Assembly: GCA_033032865.1 (NCBI GenBank)
Contig: JAWHQI010000185.1
Span: 2,666,001-2,730,000, forward strand
Source: Dactylorhiza incarnata
Lineage: Eukaryota; Streptophyta; Magnoliopsida; Asparagales; Orchidaceae
Direction: 5' to 3'
Length of the DNA: 64,000 bases
This document shows, in pieces, positions 12,601 to 22,703 of the stretch. Position 1 is the stretch's first letter; every line of letters begins with the position of its first letter. The notes below the pieces were generated by a model. That model was not told the origin of the DNA, made no database searches, and saw only the letters and a program-made list of their open reading frames with translations. The position numbers and the translations under genes are program-made.

Positions 12601-12731
12601 AGAAGGGTAATGTAAAAATCAATTTCATAGGAACGGATTCACAACTAGCGGATATATTCACTAAACCGTTACCGGATTCCCGTTTTTCTATGCTTAGGCT
12701 AGAATTAGGAATCCTAGACATTTTTCAATGA
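9614..12731 (+). pseudogene. pol: Element A pol: protease, integrase, RT, RNase H
   Basis: Copia order is clear. Protease: WYLDSGCSKHMTG (near 9649). A frameshift lies near 10015. The integrase zinc domain starts at WHKRLGHTSAKL (near 10042) and ends at CMPCQKGKF; its core has MDLFGPIG, RSDYGGEF and SAPRTPQQNGVVERKN. A Glu-rich linker (about 10935-11060) follows. RT has [18 protein letters not shown] and PPGF, the intact catalytic IYVDDIIF (near 11780-11805), and FLGFQI. RNase H has SDSDYAG, KSTSGTC, STTEAKYIALG and LADIFTKPLP. In-frame stops are TGA at about 11382, TAA at about 11778 (just before YVDD) and TGA at about 12294. The enzyme would copy and integrate the element; this copy is inactive. 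Confidence 0.92.
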
Positions 12732-13005
12732 TTACATCACTATTTATAACCTATAAAATTTAACAAAAAAACCCATCACAATAGCTAATCATTTTAAAAA
12801 AAAAAGAGGAAAAACTAAATCTTAACATAGACATTCACCATCATATAACATGTCCAAATATCAAAAATTATTACAGAATTTTAATAAAAAAGTACTTAAA
12901 ATGTCTCATAAAAGATATTCACAAAATTAAAAAGAGATCTGGGCTGGGCAGCTGTCGGATGGAGACAACAGGATGTCGGATGGCGATAGCTCCCAGAAGT
13001 CTTTT
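12732..13005 (+). other. Non-coding spacer between pol and the antisense gene of A
   Basis: AT-rich sequence with no reading frame. Near 12948-12995 it contains GTCGGATGGCGATAGCTCC-type words that also occur in the element's LTR promoter. These words sit at the 3' end of the antisense gene. Confidence 0.6.
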
Positions 13006-13319
13006 TCAATCCGACTCCTCCTCATTTCGACTTCCAGCTCCACTACTTTCTGGAATATCATAATCTGATCTCCTTATCACTGTCTTCCTCCGCCGAGCCT
13101 GACTAACCGATTGGCGACGCGGCTCCTCCGCCGGCACTTCCCATTCCGCGGCTTCAGAAGACGTAAGCTTTAATTTAAGTCCTTTTACAAGGAATTTCAT
13201 AAACTTCTGCATTCGCGTCCGATCCTTCTTCACCTCCACCTTCTGTTCCTCAAAAGACCTTCTATGCTCTTGAAAATCATCTATATGTCTATCCAACTTT
13301 GTTTGGAATGAGTCGAGTG
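13006..13319 (-). pseudogene. Antisense gene of element A, C-terminal half (split by C1)
   Basis: A minus-strand frame runs opposite to gag-pol. It reads LDSFQTKLDRHIDDFQEHRR, a coiled-coil stretch, then a basic tail with ARRRKTVIRR and ends SSGAGSRNEEESD. The upstream half continues at 19850 after C1, with the duplication CCTCC on both sides. Element B carries the same gene (40504-41669). I do not know its function. The basic C-terminus could bind nucleic acid or act as a nuclear signal (inference). Confidence 0.75.
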
Positions 13320-13610
13320 CCTCCTGATGAGTCCTGATCATATACACTTTTATGGACTCATCTGGGCCGTTTAGTTAGTCATTTCACTGCACTTTAGCCC
13401 TGTTTTAGTTCATATTTGTTAATCCATGCTAGGTGCACCTTTTGGCCCATTTTGGTGTGATTTCATGTATATTTTCATTAGTGGTTTTCATGCACTGTTA
13501 GGTGCCACTTTTAGTGGCTGGATTTGTGGTTGTGCGCTAGAACAGGAGTCGTGCAGGTGTTTCCGGTGCAATTCTGCACAGGAACACTGCGCACGATCAC
13601 TGGTTCTATT

Positions 13611-13932
13611 GCGCACGACCACTGGTCGTGCGCAACTGATCGTGTGCACTTAACGCCTTTTTTACGAGTTCTGTTTGGTGCAGTGCGCACGACCACCAAT
13701 GCCAGTGCGCACGACCACCGGTCGTGCGCCACTGCTCGTGCGCATTGATCATTAAATTTCTGAGTTCTGTTTCATCTATTGCGCACGACCACTGACGCTA
13801 GTGCGCACGACCACCGGTCGTGCGCCACTGGTCGTGCGAACATGTTATTTTGTAATTTCTGTCTTTGCAGGTTCTGTCCAGGCAGAGCGCACGATCACAG
13901 GATTCCAGTGCGCACGACCACTGGTCGTGCGC
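13611..13932 (+). repeat. Array of four palindromes in C1 U3
   Basis: Arms GCGCACGACC and GGTCGTGCGC with a 3-base centre (ACY) occur at 13611-13633, 13707-13729, 13803-13825 and 13910-13932, spaced 96, 96 and 107 bp. Partial copies (GCGCACGATCAC, GTGCGCACGACCACC) lie between them. The 3' LTR carries the same array 4834 bp downstream. Confidence 0.95.
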
Positions 13933-13965
13933 CACTGACCGTGCGCACTGTTTAATTCCAGCGCC

Positions 13966-13973
13966 TATAAAAG
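13966..13973 (+). promoter_or_regulatory. TATA box of the C1 LTR
   Basis: TATAAAAG lies 34 bp after the last palindrome. Transcription would start about 30 bp further on. The 3' LTR has the same box at 18800-18807. Confidence 0.8.
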
Positions 13974-15021
13974 CCCTGCTCGCGATTTAGGTCGGACCGA
14001 TCGCTTCCAGCCGCCGTTTTCCGCCCGATTCCGCCCGATTTCGCCCCTCCACCGTCGCCCACCATATAGAGGTGCTCCGGGCTTGTTCTTCACGCCGATC
14101 TTGAGCCGGAGTGTCCTCTCGGCCTCCTCCTTCATCCAAGTGCTCCAAGGAAGGTTTAGCCGCCATCGCCATCAAGCAAGACGAAGTTGGCAACCTCTAC
14201 CGGATCGTGACACGAAGAAGACGGGTCCATTGGAGAGTCGTGACAGCTCTCTCTACCCCGGACGTAGTTGCGGACCGAGCTTGGACGCGGATTGACAACC
14301 CGGCGATTCCAACCGTGAATCTACAACGAGCCTTCGGATTCGGTCGATTTCTTGCCTTGTTCTCTTCTTATTGATGTTGATGTAGTTAGATCTAACATTT
14401 TGATGAAGCATGTTTGATTATTAGCATTTATACTTGATTATGTCTATGTGATTTGAGTATTCTTGCTTATTATTTTGAGGTGTGCCTTGTGGTGTGGATT
14501 GTTGGTTGTCCGGTGCCGCACTAGCAATTGCTAGTGGCGTGCTAGTCGAAGAGGTGCTTACGACCCTCATTCCGTTAGCCTACTCGCCCATCCGCCTACC
14601 GAAGCGTGGCATCGCGGCCCGTATTCCATCCCGTCTAACGAAGCAGCGCGCTCAAGGCCTGCATAGTTCGATCCGCTTGCCTACTCGTCCATCCGCCCTT
14701 ACGAAGTAGCGCGTTCAAGGCCTACGTAGTCTTCCATCCCGCCGAGCGAAGCTTTGCATAGCGGCATTGCATAGGAGTAGTTGTAGTGTTTTCTTTTATT
14801 TTCCAAAAGCCAACCCAACTCCCCCGCATTCCATCCACCTAAGGACTTCGATCTCAAGTCCTTCCTCGACATTTAACTCCACCTTACTGTGTTCCTCAAG
14901 AGACCGACACTCGGGGATTTATTCCCAACATTTATTACTTGAACGATCGGTACACTGCCGTTTCGTGTCGCAGTCGAGCTACCGCCTATAGCGGTGTGTG
15001 AGATTTGCGCCATCAAGTTTT

Positions 15022-15038
15022 TGGCGCCGTTGCCGGGG
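15022..15038 (+). promoter_or_regulatory. Primer-binding site of C1 (tRNA-Asp)
   Basis: TGGCGCCGTTGCCGGGG lies six bases after the LTR end. It is complementary to the 3' end of plant tRNA-Asp (CCCGGCAACGGCGCCA). The same PBS type is used by Athila/Tat-lineage gypsy elements and by H1 and H2 in this window. Confidence 0.88.
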
Positions 15039-15236
15039 AACACAGTTGTGTGAGTTTTCTGGAGAGGGAGAATCTGAGAGAGAAGCCCTTCCATTTGTTT
15101 ATCGCATCTTTTGTTTTATTTCTGTTCTCTTTATTCCATTTTCTGGTTTTTTAGTAGGTTGCTTTAGTAAATTTTTGTTAGGTGTAGTATTTCGCACAAT
15201 AGTGTTCTTCTTTTTGAATCGTTTTATCTTCACACT

Positions 15237-16433
15237 ATGTGGGCACATCTCAATTTCCGTTGCCGTTGGTGTGGAGCTACTTCCCACTCTAGTGTTGAAT
15301 GCCCTACGGAGAATAGTAGGCATAATTCCTCTCGCCCAGCATATAGAGCATCGACTCCGTCTGATACTCCATATGGTGCGCGTAAGTCTTATGGCTACTC
15401 TGCTGAGCCATTACCGTCATACTTCTTTTCGGCTCCAGCTCCCGCTGTGCCAAAGAAGCCTGCTAGGCAGTGCCAGTTTTGTCGGAGCACAGATCACGCC
15501 CTGAAGGATTGTGCTGCTTTTCATCGCCAATTGGATGAGGATGACGAGCCGGATATTCGGATCGTCCCAACTCCTAGCTCTGGCGGCACACCTTCAACAT
15601 CCGGCTATGTGTCTTTGTCACCTTCACATTTTGAAGGGTATGGCATGGATACGGTCACCGGATGTGCGGCTGATCTATGCACCGACATTGCTGAGCCAAT
15701 TCTCCATGTGCCTCCACCACTTCTAGTGGATTCGATTCTTTCCCCTATTGTGCATTCTACATTCGTTTCTGACGACATTGTTGATGATGTGTCGCATGAG
15801 GAGGTTGTTGATCTTAGTGTTGTGCCTATTCCTATGGAGGAGGACAACCTTCTAGGTGAAGAGGAGTTTTCCTCAGCACCGGTGGAGGAAGTCCAAATCC
15901 TAAGCCTGGCCACCGTTGATCCCGCCGACTCTTGTAGCATTGATGACAATGCTAACATTATTTTACTTCCCCAACCTGATGGGAGTGAGACCGGGACCAC
16001 TCCCTCGATTTCTGATTATTTATGTTCTTCGCCTTGTTTATTTCTTGATCCCCCTTCTTCATCCGAGCCTGTGCAGGTTGAGTCTTCACAGGTATCCCAG
16101 GAGGACTTGGAGCTTTTTGCTCAAGTCAATGATGAGAGCATCCTCTCATGTGAGGAGGTTTATTCCCCCTCCGTAGAGGAAGCTCCACTCATTGCCTTTT
16201 CCCCCTGCGGCCTCCCTGTTGACGACACCTTGCTAGGCAAGGATGTGTTTTGTGAGATGAGTGAGGACCAGGCCTCCTCCTTTTCTTACATTCTCTACCC
16301 TCTACCTGTGAGGAGCAGGTATCTATATTTAGGTAGATGGGTGGTTGTTCTATCACCGTATCGGTACCCGCTACCGACACGGATATTAGGCCAGTTACCT
16401 GTCCACTTCTCCTTCCATAGGCCCATTAGTTAG
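15237..16433 (+). CDS. C1 double zinc-knuckle protein (398 aa), intact
   Basis: The ORF starts at ATG 15237, the first codon of the motif-bearing frame in all three copies (MWA...). Two CCHC knuckles: CRWCGATSHSSVEC (residues 9-22) and CQFCRSTDHALKDC (about 79-92). Between them is a Ser/Pro/Tyr-rich linker containing YGARKSYGYS. After the second knuckle comes DEDDEPDIRIVP. A long acidic, Ser/Pro-rich region (about 100-340) follows, with PMEEDNLLGEEEFSSAPVEE, and then a conserved end LSPYRYPL ... LPVHFSFHRPIS. No capsid domain is visible. CCHC knuckles bind single-stranded nucleic acid, so an RNA-packaging or chaperone role is likely; acidic regions can recruit partners (inference). C2 and C3 encode 412- and 413-residue versions without stops. 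C1 lacks 14 residues relative to C2, in frame. The leader between the PBS and the ATG is about 200 bases. Confidence 0.9.
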   Translation: MWAHLNFRCRWCGATSHSSVECPTENSRHNSSRPAYRASTPSDTPYGARKSYGYSAEPLPSYFFSAPAPAVPKKPARQCQFCRSTDHALKDCAAFHRQLDEDDEPDIRIVPTPSSGGTPSTSGYVSLSPSHFEGYGMDTVTGCAADLCTDIAEPILHVPPPLLVDSILSPIVHSTFVSDDIVDDVSHEEVVDLSVVPIPMEEDNLLGEEEFSSAPVEEVQILSLATVDPADSCSIDDNANIILLPQPDGSETGTTPSISDYLCSSPCLFLDPPSSSEPVQVESSQVSQEDLELFAQVNDESILSCEEVYSPSVEEAPLIAFSPCGLPVDDTLLGKDVFCEMSEDQASSFSYILYPLPVRSRYLYLGRWVVVLSPYRYPLPTRILGQLPVHFSFHRPIS

Positions 16434-18144
16434 AACCTTCATGTTTTTAAATAAGTCGTGCTGGGATGACAATAACCCCAGTAGTTATCTTCCTTTTCTG
16501 CAATTTTTATTTTTATCTAATCATGTTTAGTTAGTAGTATTTTCTTTTCAGTTTTCTATTTTCTTCTGTTTTTGCGGAGCTGACCCCTGCAGGTATCTTT
16601 TCTGGATGACGGACGCTGCAGCTTTGTCCAGGTTTACACGCCAATCTTCTGGTGTGCTCATTTCTGAGCACTGGGTACTCTCTTTCCCTAGCATTATTCT
16701 GAATTTTATAGCTGCATTTTGCGCATATTGTTTAGTTTAAGTCTGGGGGGGGAGTGTACCGAGTGTTCACTACACGTGTACACGTTTTTGCATATCAGAA
16801 GTGTATTTTTATTATTGCATACACCACAACACCCACTCGAGCGCGCACTCATCTGTTTGTTCGCTCTGTTGTGAATTTAATTCTCCTGCTTATCTGGGAA
16901 AGTCTAGTTGATGGTTTATGATTATGTAGCAGAGTAAAATGTTGACTCTAGTAGTGCTACTAGTCGAGTGCTCAGCTGCATAGAAATTTGTGTAGATTAG
17001 ACTTCTTTTTATACTTATGGTTTTATATCTTTTCTATTAGTGTAATTGTTGTTTACTCTACTCAAATGGTGAATCCGGTGTGAATCAAACGGTAGCATAG
17101 GGATGTGTGTAACCGATCGCTAGACTCGTATTGCTTGAGTCGGGAGAAAGGAGAATCTTTCTCGGTGGCTAGAACTTGCCCCAAGCGATTCTTGAAGCAT
17201 GGGTATACGGTTAGTCAATTGTGTGAATGTGATATAGGCCATCATTTTGGCCCGGTTGAGCTTTTGTGCCTATCCCTACCGCTTTATCCTCGCTAGCCCA
17301 GTTGTGCCTACCCGTTCTTTGATTCAGCCCCACTTTCATTTCACCAAAGCCTAAATGCCAATCCTAGTCGCACACCCAAATATGAGCTGTAGCTGTTTAT
17401 TATTTTCATGAGTTGGTGGTGTTGATTGTGGTAGTATTTTGTGAAGATGTGGATGCGTCCTATTGGTTATTTGCTGAAAATGATAAGAAAAAGAAAAAAA
17501 TTGAGAAAAAGAAAAGAAGTAAAAAGAAAGGAAAGAGAAGTAAAGTTTCATTGAAAATCTTTTTATATCGATTTATATTTGGGAGTAGGCGGTGCACGCA
17601 CCCATGCTGTTAAGTCCAAGTCTGGGGGTGTTGTGTACCCGCGTGTTTGTGTGGCGAATGAGGATAGTTTCCTGCATTAGCTCATTTGGGTTTAGTGCTT
17701 GAGCCGTCGTTTTTATCTTTGTTTATCCTCACCTAAACCCAAGCCCCATTTAAAACCTAAAGTCCTATTGATTCACGTATTTGAGTCAAACCAGTGCCGT
17801 GGAGAGAATGTGACCGGGCAAGCTTATGGTCACCGACACTGATGGATTTCAGTGGAGTTTGTCCCGTACCCCGATCTTGAGCAATGCTCGTCTCAGCGCT
17901 TAGTTTACTTTCTCCGTATGCATGACCGACTGATTCACCGTTGTTCACCATTTTGAGTAGTTGTAATATGTTTTTACTCTTTTAGAAATTTATAAACTGT
18001 GTGTATAATCAGTAGTCTTTTCTACTAATTTTCTTATGCACATGAGCATGCGACTTCGCATGGTACTCTGCATTGTAATGTTAAGCCATCTACTTTTCTT
18101 TCCCTGTTCGCTTAGAATTCGTTTGCTCGGGACGCGCAAACAGT
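16434..18144 (+). other. C1 internal 3' non-coding zone
   Basis: No supported reading frame over 1.7 kb. It holds two internal purine tracts, TAAGTCTGGGGGGGGAG (16738-16754) and AAGTCTGGGGGTG (17618-17630). Both are near copies of the real polypurine tract, and both are followed shortly by TGTACC. The region also has a purine-rich AAAG/AAGAAAAAG stretch (17485-17545). The zone is conserved in C2 and partly in C3, which suggests a cis-acting role. Confidence 0.7.
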
Positions 18145-18158
18145 TAAGTCTGGGGGTG
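18145..18158 (+). promoter_or_regulatory. Polypurine tract of C1
   Basis: TAAGTCTGGGGGTG ends exactly one base before the 3' LTR. This is the expected position of the plus-strand primer. Confidence 0.85.
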
Positions 18159-19849
18159 TGATGAGTCCTGATCATATACACTTTTATGGACTCATCTGGG
18201 CCGTTTAGTTAGTCATTTCACTGCACTTTAGCCCTGTTTTAGTTCATATTTGTTAATCCATGCTAGGTGCACCTTTTGGCCCATTTTGGTGTGATTTCAT
18301 GTATATTTTCATTAGTGGTTTTCATGCACTGTTAGGTGCCACTTTTAGTGGCTGGATTTGTGGTTGTGCGCTAGAACAGGAGTCGTGCAGGTGTTTCCGG
18401 TGCAATTCTGCACAGGAACACTGCGCACGATCACTGGTTCTATTGCGCACGACCACTGGTCGTGCGCAACTGATCGTGTGCACTTAACGCCTTTTTTACG
18501 AGTTCTGTTTGGTGCAGTGCGCACGACCACCAATGCCAGTGCGCACGACCACCGGTCGTGCGCCACTGCTCGTGCGCATTGATCATTAAATTTCTGAGTT
18601 CTGTTTCATCTATTGCGCACGACCACTGACGCTAGTGCGCACGACCACCGGTCGTGCGCCACTAGTCGTGCGAACATGTTATTTTGTAATTTCTGTCTTT
18701 GCAGGTTCTGTCCAGGCAGAGCGCACGATCACAGGATTCCAGTGCGCACGACCACTGGTCGTGCGCCACTGACCGTGCGCACTGTTTAATTCCAGCGCCT
18801 ATAAAAGCCCTGCTCGCGATTTAGGTCGGACCGATCGCTTCCAGCCACCGTTTTCCGCCCGATTCCGCCCGATTTCGCCCCTCCACCGTCGCCCACCATA
18901 TAGAGGTGCTCCGGGCTTGTTCTTCACGCCGATCTTGAGCCGGAGTGTCCTCTCGGCCTCCTCCTTCATCCAAGTGCTCCAAGGAAGGTTTAGCCGCCAT
19001 CGCCATCAAGCAAGACGAAGTTGGCAACCTCTACCGGATCGTGACACGAAGAAGACGGGTCCATTGGAGAGTCGTGACAGCTCTCTCTACCCCGGACGTA
19101 GTTGCGGACCGAGCTTGGACGCGGATTGACAACCCGGCGATTCCAACCGTGAATCTACAACGAGCCTTCGGATTCGGTCGATTTCTTGCCTTGTTCTCTT
19201 CTTATTGATGTTGATGTAGTTAGATCTAACATTTTGATGAAGCATGTTTGATTATTAGCATTTATACTTGATTATGTCTATGTGATTTGAGTATTCTTGC
19301 TTATTATTTTGAGGTGTGCCTTGTGGTGTGGATTGTTGGTTGTCCGGTGCCGCACTAGCAATTGCTAGTGGCGTGCTAGTCGAAGAGGTGCTTACGACCC
19401 TCATTCCGTTAGCCTACTCGCCCATCCGCCTACCGAAGCGTGGCATCGCGGCCCGTATTCCATCCCGTCTAACGAAGCAGCGCGCTCAAGGCCTGCATAG
19501 TTCGATCCGCTTGCCTACTCGTCCATCCGCCCTTACGAAGTAGCGCGTTCAAGGCCTACGTAGTCTTCCATCCCGCCGAGCGAAGCTTTGCATAGCGGCA
19601 TTGCATAGGAGTAGTTGTAGTGTTTTCTTTTATTTTCCAAAAGCCAACCCAACTCCCCCGCATTCCATCCACCTAAGGACTTCGATCTCAAGTCCTTCCT
19701 CGACATTTAACTCCACCTTACTGTGTTCCTCAAGAGACCGACACTCGGGGATTTATTCCCAACATTTATTACTTGAACGATCGGTACACTGCCGTTTCGT
19801 GTCGCAGTCGAGCTACCACCTATAGCGGTGTGTGAGATTTGCGCCATCA
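18159..19849 (+). repeat. C1 3' LTR
   Basis: The LTR is 1691 bp, the same length as the 5' LTR, with three visible substitutions. It holds the four-palindrome array and TATAAAAG at 18800. Confidence 0.95.
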
Positions 19850-20666
19850 CCTCCCGCATAGACCCTCCACGTGCAATAGGAGGCTCTCTCATTTCCGTAG
19901 TAGGCGGCTTCCTTTGATTTTTCTTACCTATAGCCATCGTTTGATATATCTCCGGGAAACAATCTCCAAGATAAAAAATTTGATCGATCCATGCTTATTT
20001 CTTGAATAGGATATGCTGGATAATCGCACCCAAAGGGAGGGTGTGTGCCTTTTTCCACTCTGGATTTTTGAGGCGATATGTATAACGAACCATAGACAAA
20101 CGAAGTTCGGCCACATCAAATAATTCGTTGTCCACTATATAGTAAGTCACAAGACTAAGTTGAGCCATAATACTATGGGTATCACCGGACTTCAACATAA
20201 TCGTGTGCCTTAGTATATCTTGAACAAGATGAGCATCGTCTGTCAATGTCGTCATAGTGGTTATAAGATTTTTTGTGTAATTTCCATGCAAAGACATATT
20301 CATTAGGGTCCAATCTCTCTCAAGTCTATAATTTTCCACTATGTCCAACACATTCTCACTCTCCATTATTCCAAATTCACTTCATAAATCAAATGGAGTG
20401 ATCTCCACATATTGGACTTGAATTTTGGATCTAACTCCTCCATTCAAATCGGTATATGACGGATCCTCAAGATGATTATAAAATTCTCGGACTAAAAAGG
20501 AGGAGAAAATGTCTTGGATAATGACTGAGAGTATACCTGCCTCAGCAAGCATATAATAGACTCGTTAATGCCGGGGGAGATCAAATTCAACGACTTTTGA
20601 AATTCTGATTTGGGCCTTTTCTATGCCCGAGAAACTTTGATAAGAAGAATGCGCGTCTCCTGACTC
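19850..20666 (-). pseudogene. Antisense gene of element A, N-terminal half
   Basis: Minus-strand frame containing AHSSYQSFSGIEKAQ, YYMLAEAGILSVIIQD, VREFYNHLEDPSYTDLNGGV and MLKSGDTHSIMAQLSLVTYY, then WKKAHTLPLGAIIQ. The pattern VREFY-N-L ... VR ... V-F resembles the 'putative plant transposon protein' domain seen near plant TEs (recalled resemblance, not searched). Stops occur after DLPRH, after ITPFDL and after ILFKK. The start exon seen in B (41669) is altered here by a small rearrangement that repeats CTTTTCTATGCCCGAG. The gene continues at 13319 on the other side of C1. Confidence 0.75.
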
Positions 20667-21871
20667 GCCTTTTCTATGCCCGAGACCTAAATGGACCTGT
20701 CGGATATGCGATACCCCTCTGTCGGATATCCGATAGCTAAAAGTTTATGCTTTCGAAAATTTTATCACAAAAAATCTTCCTATCACAAATCCACACAGTT
20801 TTTCACAAAGAAAATATTCTTAAACATTTATATAATTTTTGAAAAATCAAAATTTTGGTGAAAATCACTATTCATCATCTTCTTCCTATAACAATTCAAA
20901 ATTTTTTTTTGTCATCATCTTTTTTCCTATAAAGCTGATACTTATAAACTTCTAGATCTACACACAAACAATAAGAAAGAAAGGAAAATCATGTTTCAAC
21001 ACAAAAATACGACAAAAATTTCTAATTTTACTTCAAAATCACAAGATCTACATCTCTTATAAACACCAAGATCTAAAATGTCTAGATCTCCTAAACATTC
21101 TACAAATTATCTTCACAAAACTCCATGAAAACCAAGAGGATTATCAAAATCACAAAACTATTGGAGAAATTTTAATCAAAACTTGCAAAATCGACATATC
21201 TCACCTTAGATCTGAAGTTTTCCGTCACCTGGAGCTCTAGATCTTGGAATTTTGCCTAAAACTGAAGTGAGGTGTCGGTCAAATGACGAAACGCGTCCTT
21301 TTATCTTTTCCGAGCTGTCGGATGGCGACATCTAGCTATCGGAAATCCAACAGCTCCCAAAAAATTAAATACCTATTTTTCCCTAGCTTCTTCATTACCT
21401 GTTTCTATAAATGTTCGTGAGGGATTTATTTTTAATCTGGCATAAATGCTTATTCATGTGTTATCTTTCTTACAAGTGGCTTAACACTTAATTATGATGT
21501 TCAATCTTAAGTTATCATTGTCATGACACTTTCATATAGGAATTACGAATTGTTTTCGCATGCCTCTAAGTATAAGAAATCTTTTATCTATGACAATGAG
21601 CAATCACAAACACTTACTTTGACATTACATATAAATAAAATTTATTTTATACATACATCATGTTTACTCAAACATAACAAAATACATTTCATAAAATGCT
21701 ACCTTCAACTTTGCTACTTTGCACTTATACAAATTATACCATTTTTGCATGTAAGTGAATTCGGAGATCCTTTACATATATGAATATTCAAAACAAAAAG
21801 AGGCAAATTCAAATGCAAAACATATATTTTGCCAAAAATCTTTAAAAAAATAAAATTGAAAGGATCCTCCA
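20667..21871 (-). promoter_or_regulatory. Antisense promoter and leader region of element A
   Basis: Read on the minus strand: palindromic words around 21356-21312 (TTTCCGATAGCTAG, GCCATCCGACAGCTC), then the TATA-like GATAAAAGG (21305-21297), then a splice-donor-like TAAG/GTGAGA near 21205, then AT-rich sequence with GTCGGATATCCGATAG words (20699-20743), then the antisense ORF. The order copies the element's own LTR promoter (words, then TATA). B has the same layout. The acceptor found in B is missing here. Confidence 0.55.
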
Positions 21872-21931
21872 CCAAGCACTACTTAGCCTCCTGATAAGTC
21901 TTAATGAGCATTGTGAGGTTAAGCACCTTGG
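21872..21931 (+). ncRNA. Conserved hairpin in the 3' zone of element A
   Basis: A 5' arm with CCAAG and TTAGCCTC pairs with GAGGTTAA and CTTGG. The loop TGATAAGTCTTAATGAGC is nearly identical in B (42740-42799) and in D (27062-27122 and 27242-27302). In D the stem bases change on both sides and keep pairing. This is a cis-acting RNA element candidate within the element transcript, not an independent gene. Confidence 0.6.
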
Positions 21932-22690
21932 AAAGAATTGTAAAGTGTCTTGTTATGCAAAACCAAAATGGTCCTTTTATGTATACTTGCAAAGTTTCTA
22001 TAAGTTCATAAGTTTAGCTTTATGTGTATTTATGTTATGTTTTACAATTCCATGTATATTTTAAATATATTCATATGTATTCTTTCTCAAAGTATCACTA
22101 CTACACTTCATTGTTATTTATAAAATTTCTTCTTATGAGAATTGGACCGAAACGATTCAATATTCTATATTCTCATGTGTCTTTCTCTGATAATTGAAAT
22201 TGAATCTCATCATGGTTAAGTATATTTGCTTCTATACATTATAACACATTACTAGAATGCTTAGCCTAATCTCTACGGTTTCCTATCTCATATCATATAA
22301 CTTACAAGGCTTCCGCTGGTGTACTCCAATTTCCCTATACTCTTTCTTATTTTTCTTCCATATCTCTATGATTCTATTTCCTCGTCTCTATTCATTACTT
22401 TTGATAATATCAAAGGGGGAGAAGATAATAAGAAATCATAAGTAATCACTTAAATCACTTAAATCACTTAAAATACTTAATTAATTAAGTGAGCATTCAT
22501 GTAGGGGAAGTTTATATGTAGGGGGAGTTTATATGTCGGGGGAGAATATTTTGGGGAAATCATATCATATTAAGGGGGAGATCATGAAGATCAAACGTTC
22601 ACATTTGTACACACATGATATACTTTTCAATATCTCTGTAGGATTTACAAGGATTTATTCGATTTCTTTTTATAAGGATTTGTTATTATC
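21932..22690 (+). other. Non-coding 3' zone of A with repeated polypurine tracts
   Basis: AT-rich sequence interrupted by G-rich purine tracts: AAAGGGGGAGAAGATAA (near 22410), then GTAGGGGAAG, GTAGGGGGAG, GTCGGGGGAGAA and AAGGGGGAGATCATGAAG (22500-22587). They resemble the true PPT at 22691. Multiple PPTs upstream of the 3' LTR are known in Sireviruses. Confidence 0.75.
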
Positions 22691-22703
22691 AAAAGGGGGA
22701 GAT
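22691..22703 (+). promoter_or_regulatory. Polypurine tract of element A
   Basis: AAAAGGGGGAGAT directly abuts the 3' LTR start TGTTGGAGC at 22704. Confidence 0.88.

Larger units (their letters stand above)
13325..15015 (+). repeat. C1 5' LTR
   Basis: The LTR begins TGATGAGTCC and forms a perfect 9-bp terminal stem with GGACTCATC at 13354-13362. U3 holds four palindromes (13611-13932) upstream of TATAAAAG at 13966. The transcribed part (about 13995-15015) has CGAAG and GGATGG-rich repeats (14560-14760) and ends GCGCCATCA. Confidence 0.95.
13325..19849 (+). mobile_element. Element C1: young non-autonomous LTR element encoding a zinc-knuckle protein
   Basis: It is 6525 bp long and is flanked by CCTCC (13320-13324 and 19850-19854). 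It has two LTRs of 1691 bp (TGATGAG...CATCA). By eye these differ at three sites only (near 13831/18665, 14012/18846 and 14983/19817). The internal part is 3143 bp, with a tRNA-Asp primer site, one intact ORF and three purine tracts. No capsid, protease, RT, RNase H or integrase is present, so mobility must depend on another element's enzymes. It sits inside the antisense gene of A. Relatives: C2 (33266-39844) and C3 (44778-48661). Confidence 0.95.

Noticed and set aside
13325..13362. Hammerhead ribozyme suggested by CTGATGAG at the C LTR start
   Set aside because: The conserved GAAAC part and the third stem are missing; only a simple terminal hairpin remains.
13426..13748. ORFs of about 75 codons over the C1 LTR palindromes, repeated at 18260-18582, 34238-34786 and 39142-39504
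   Set aside because: They follow the palindromic repeats and are open on both strands; the LTR is a promoter region, not coding.
13611..13932. CRISPR-like array of regularly spaced palindromes
   Set aside because: Plant LTR context, only four units, spacers are themselves related, no cas genes.
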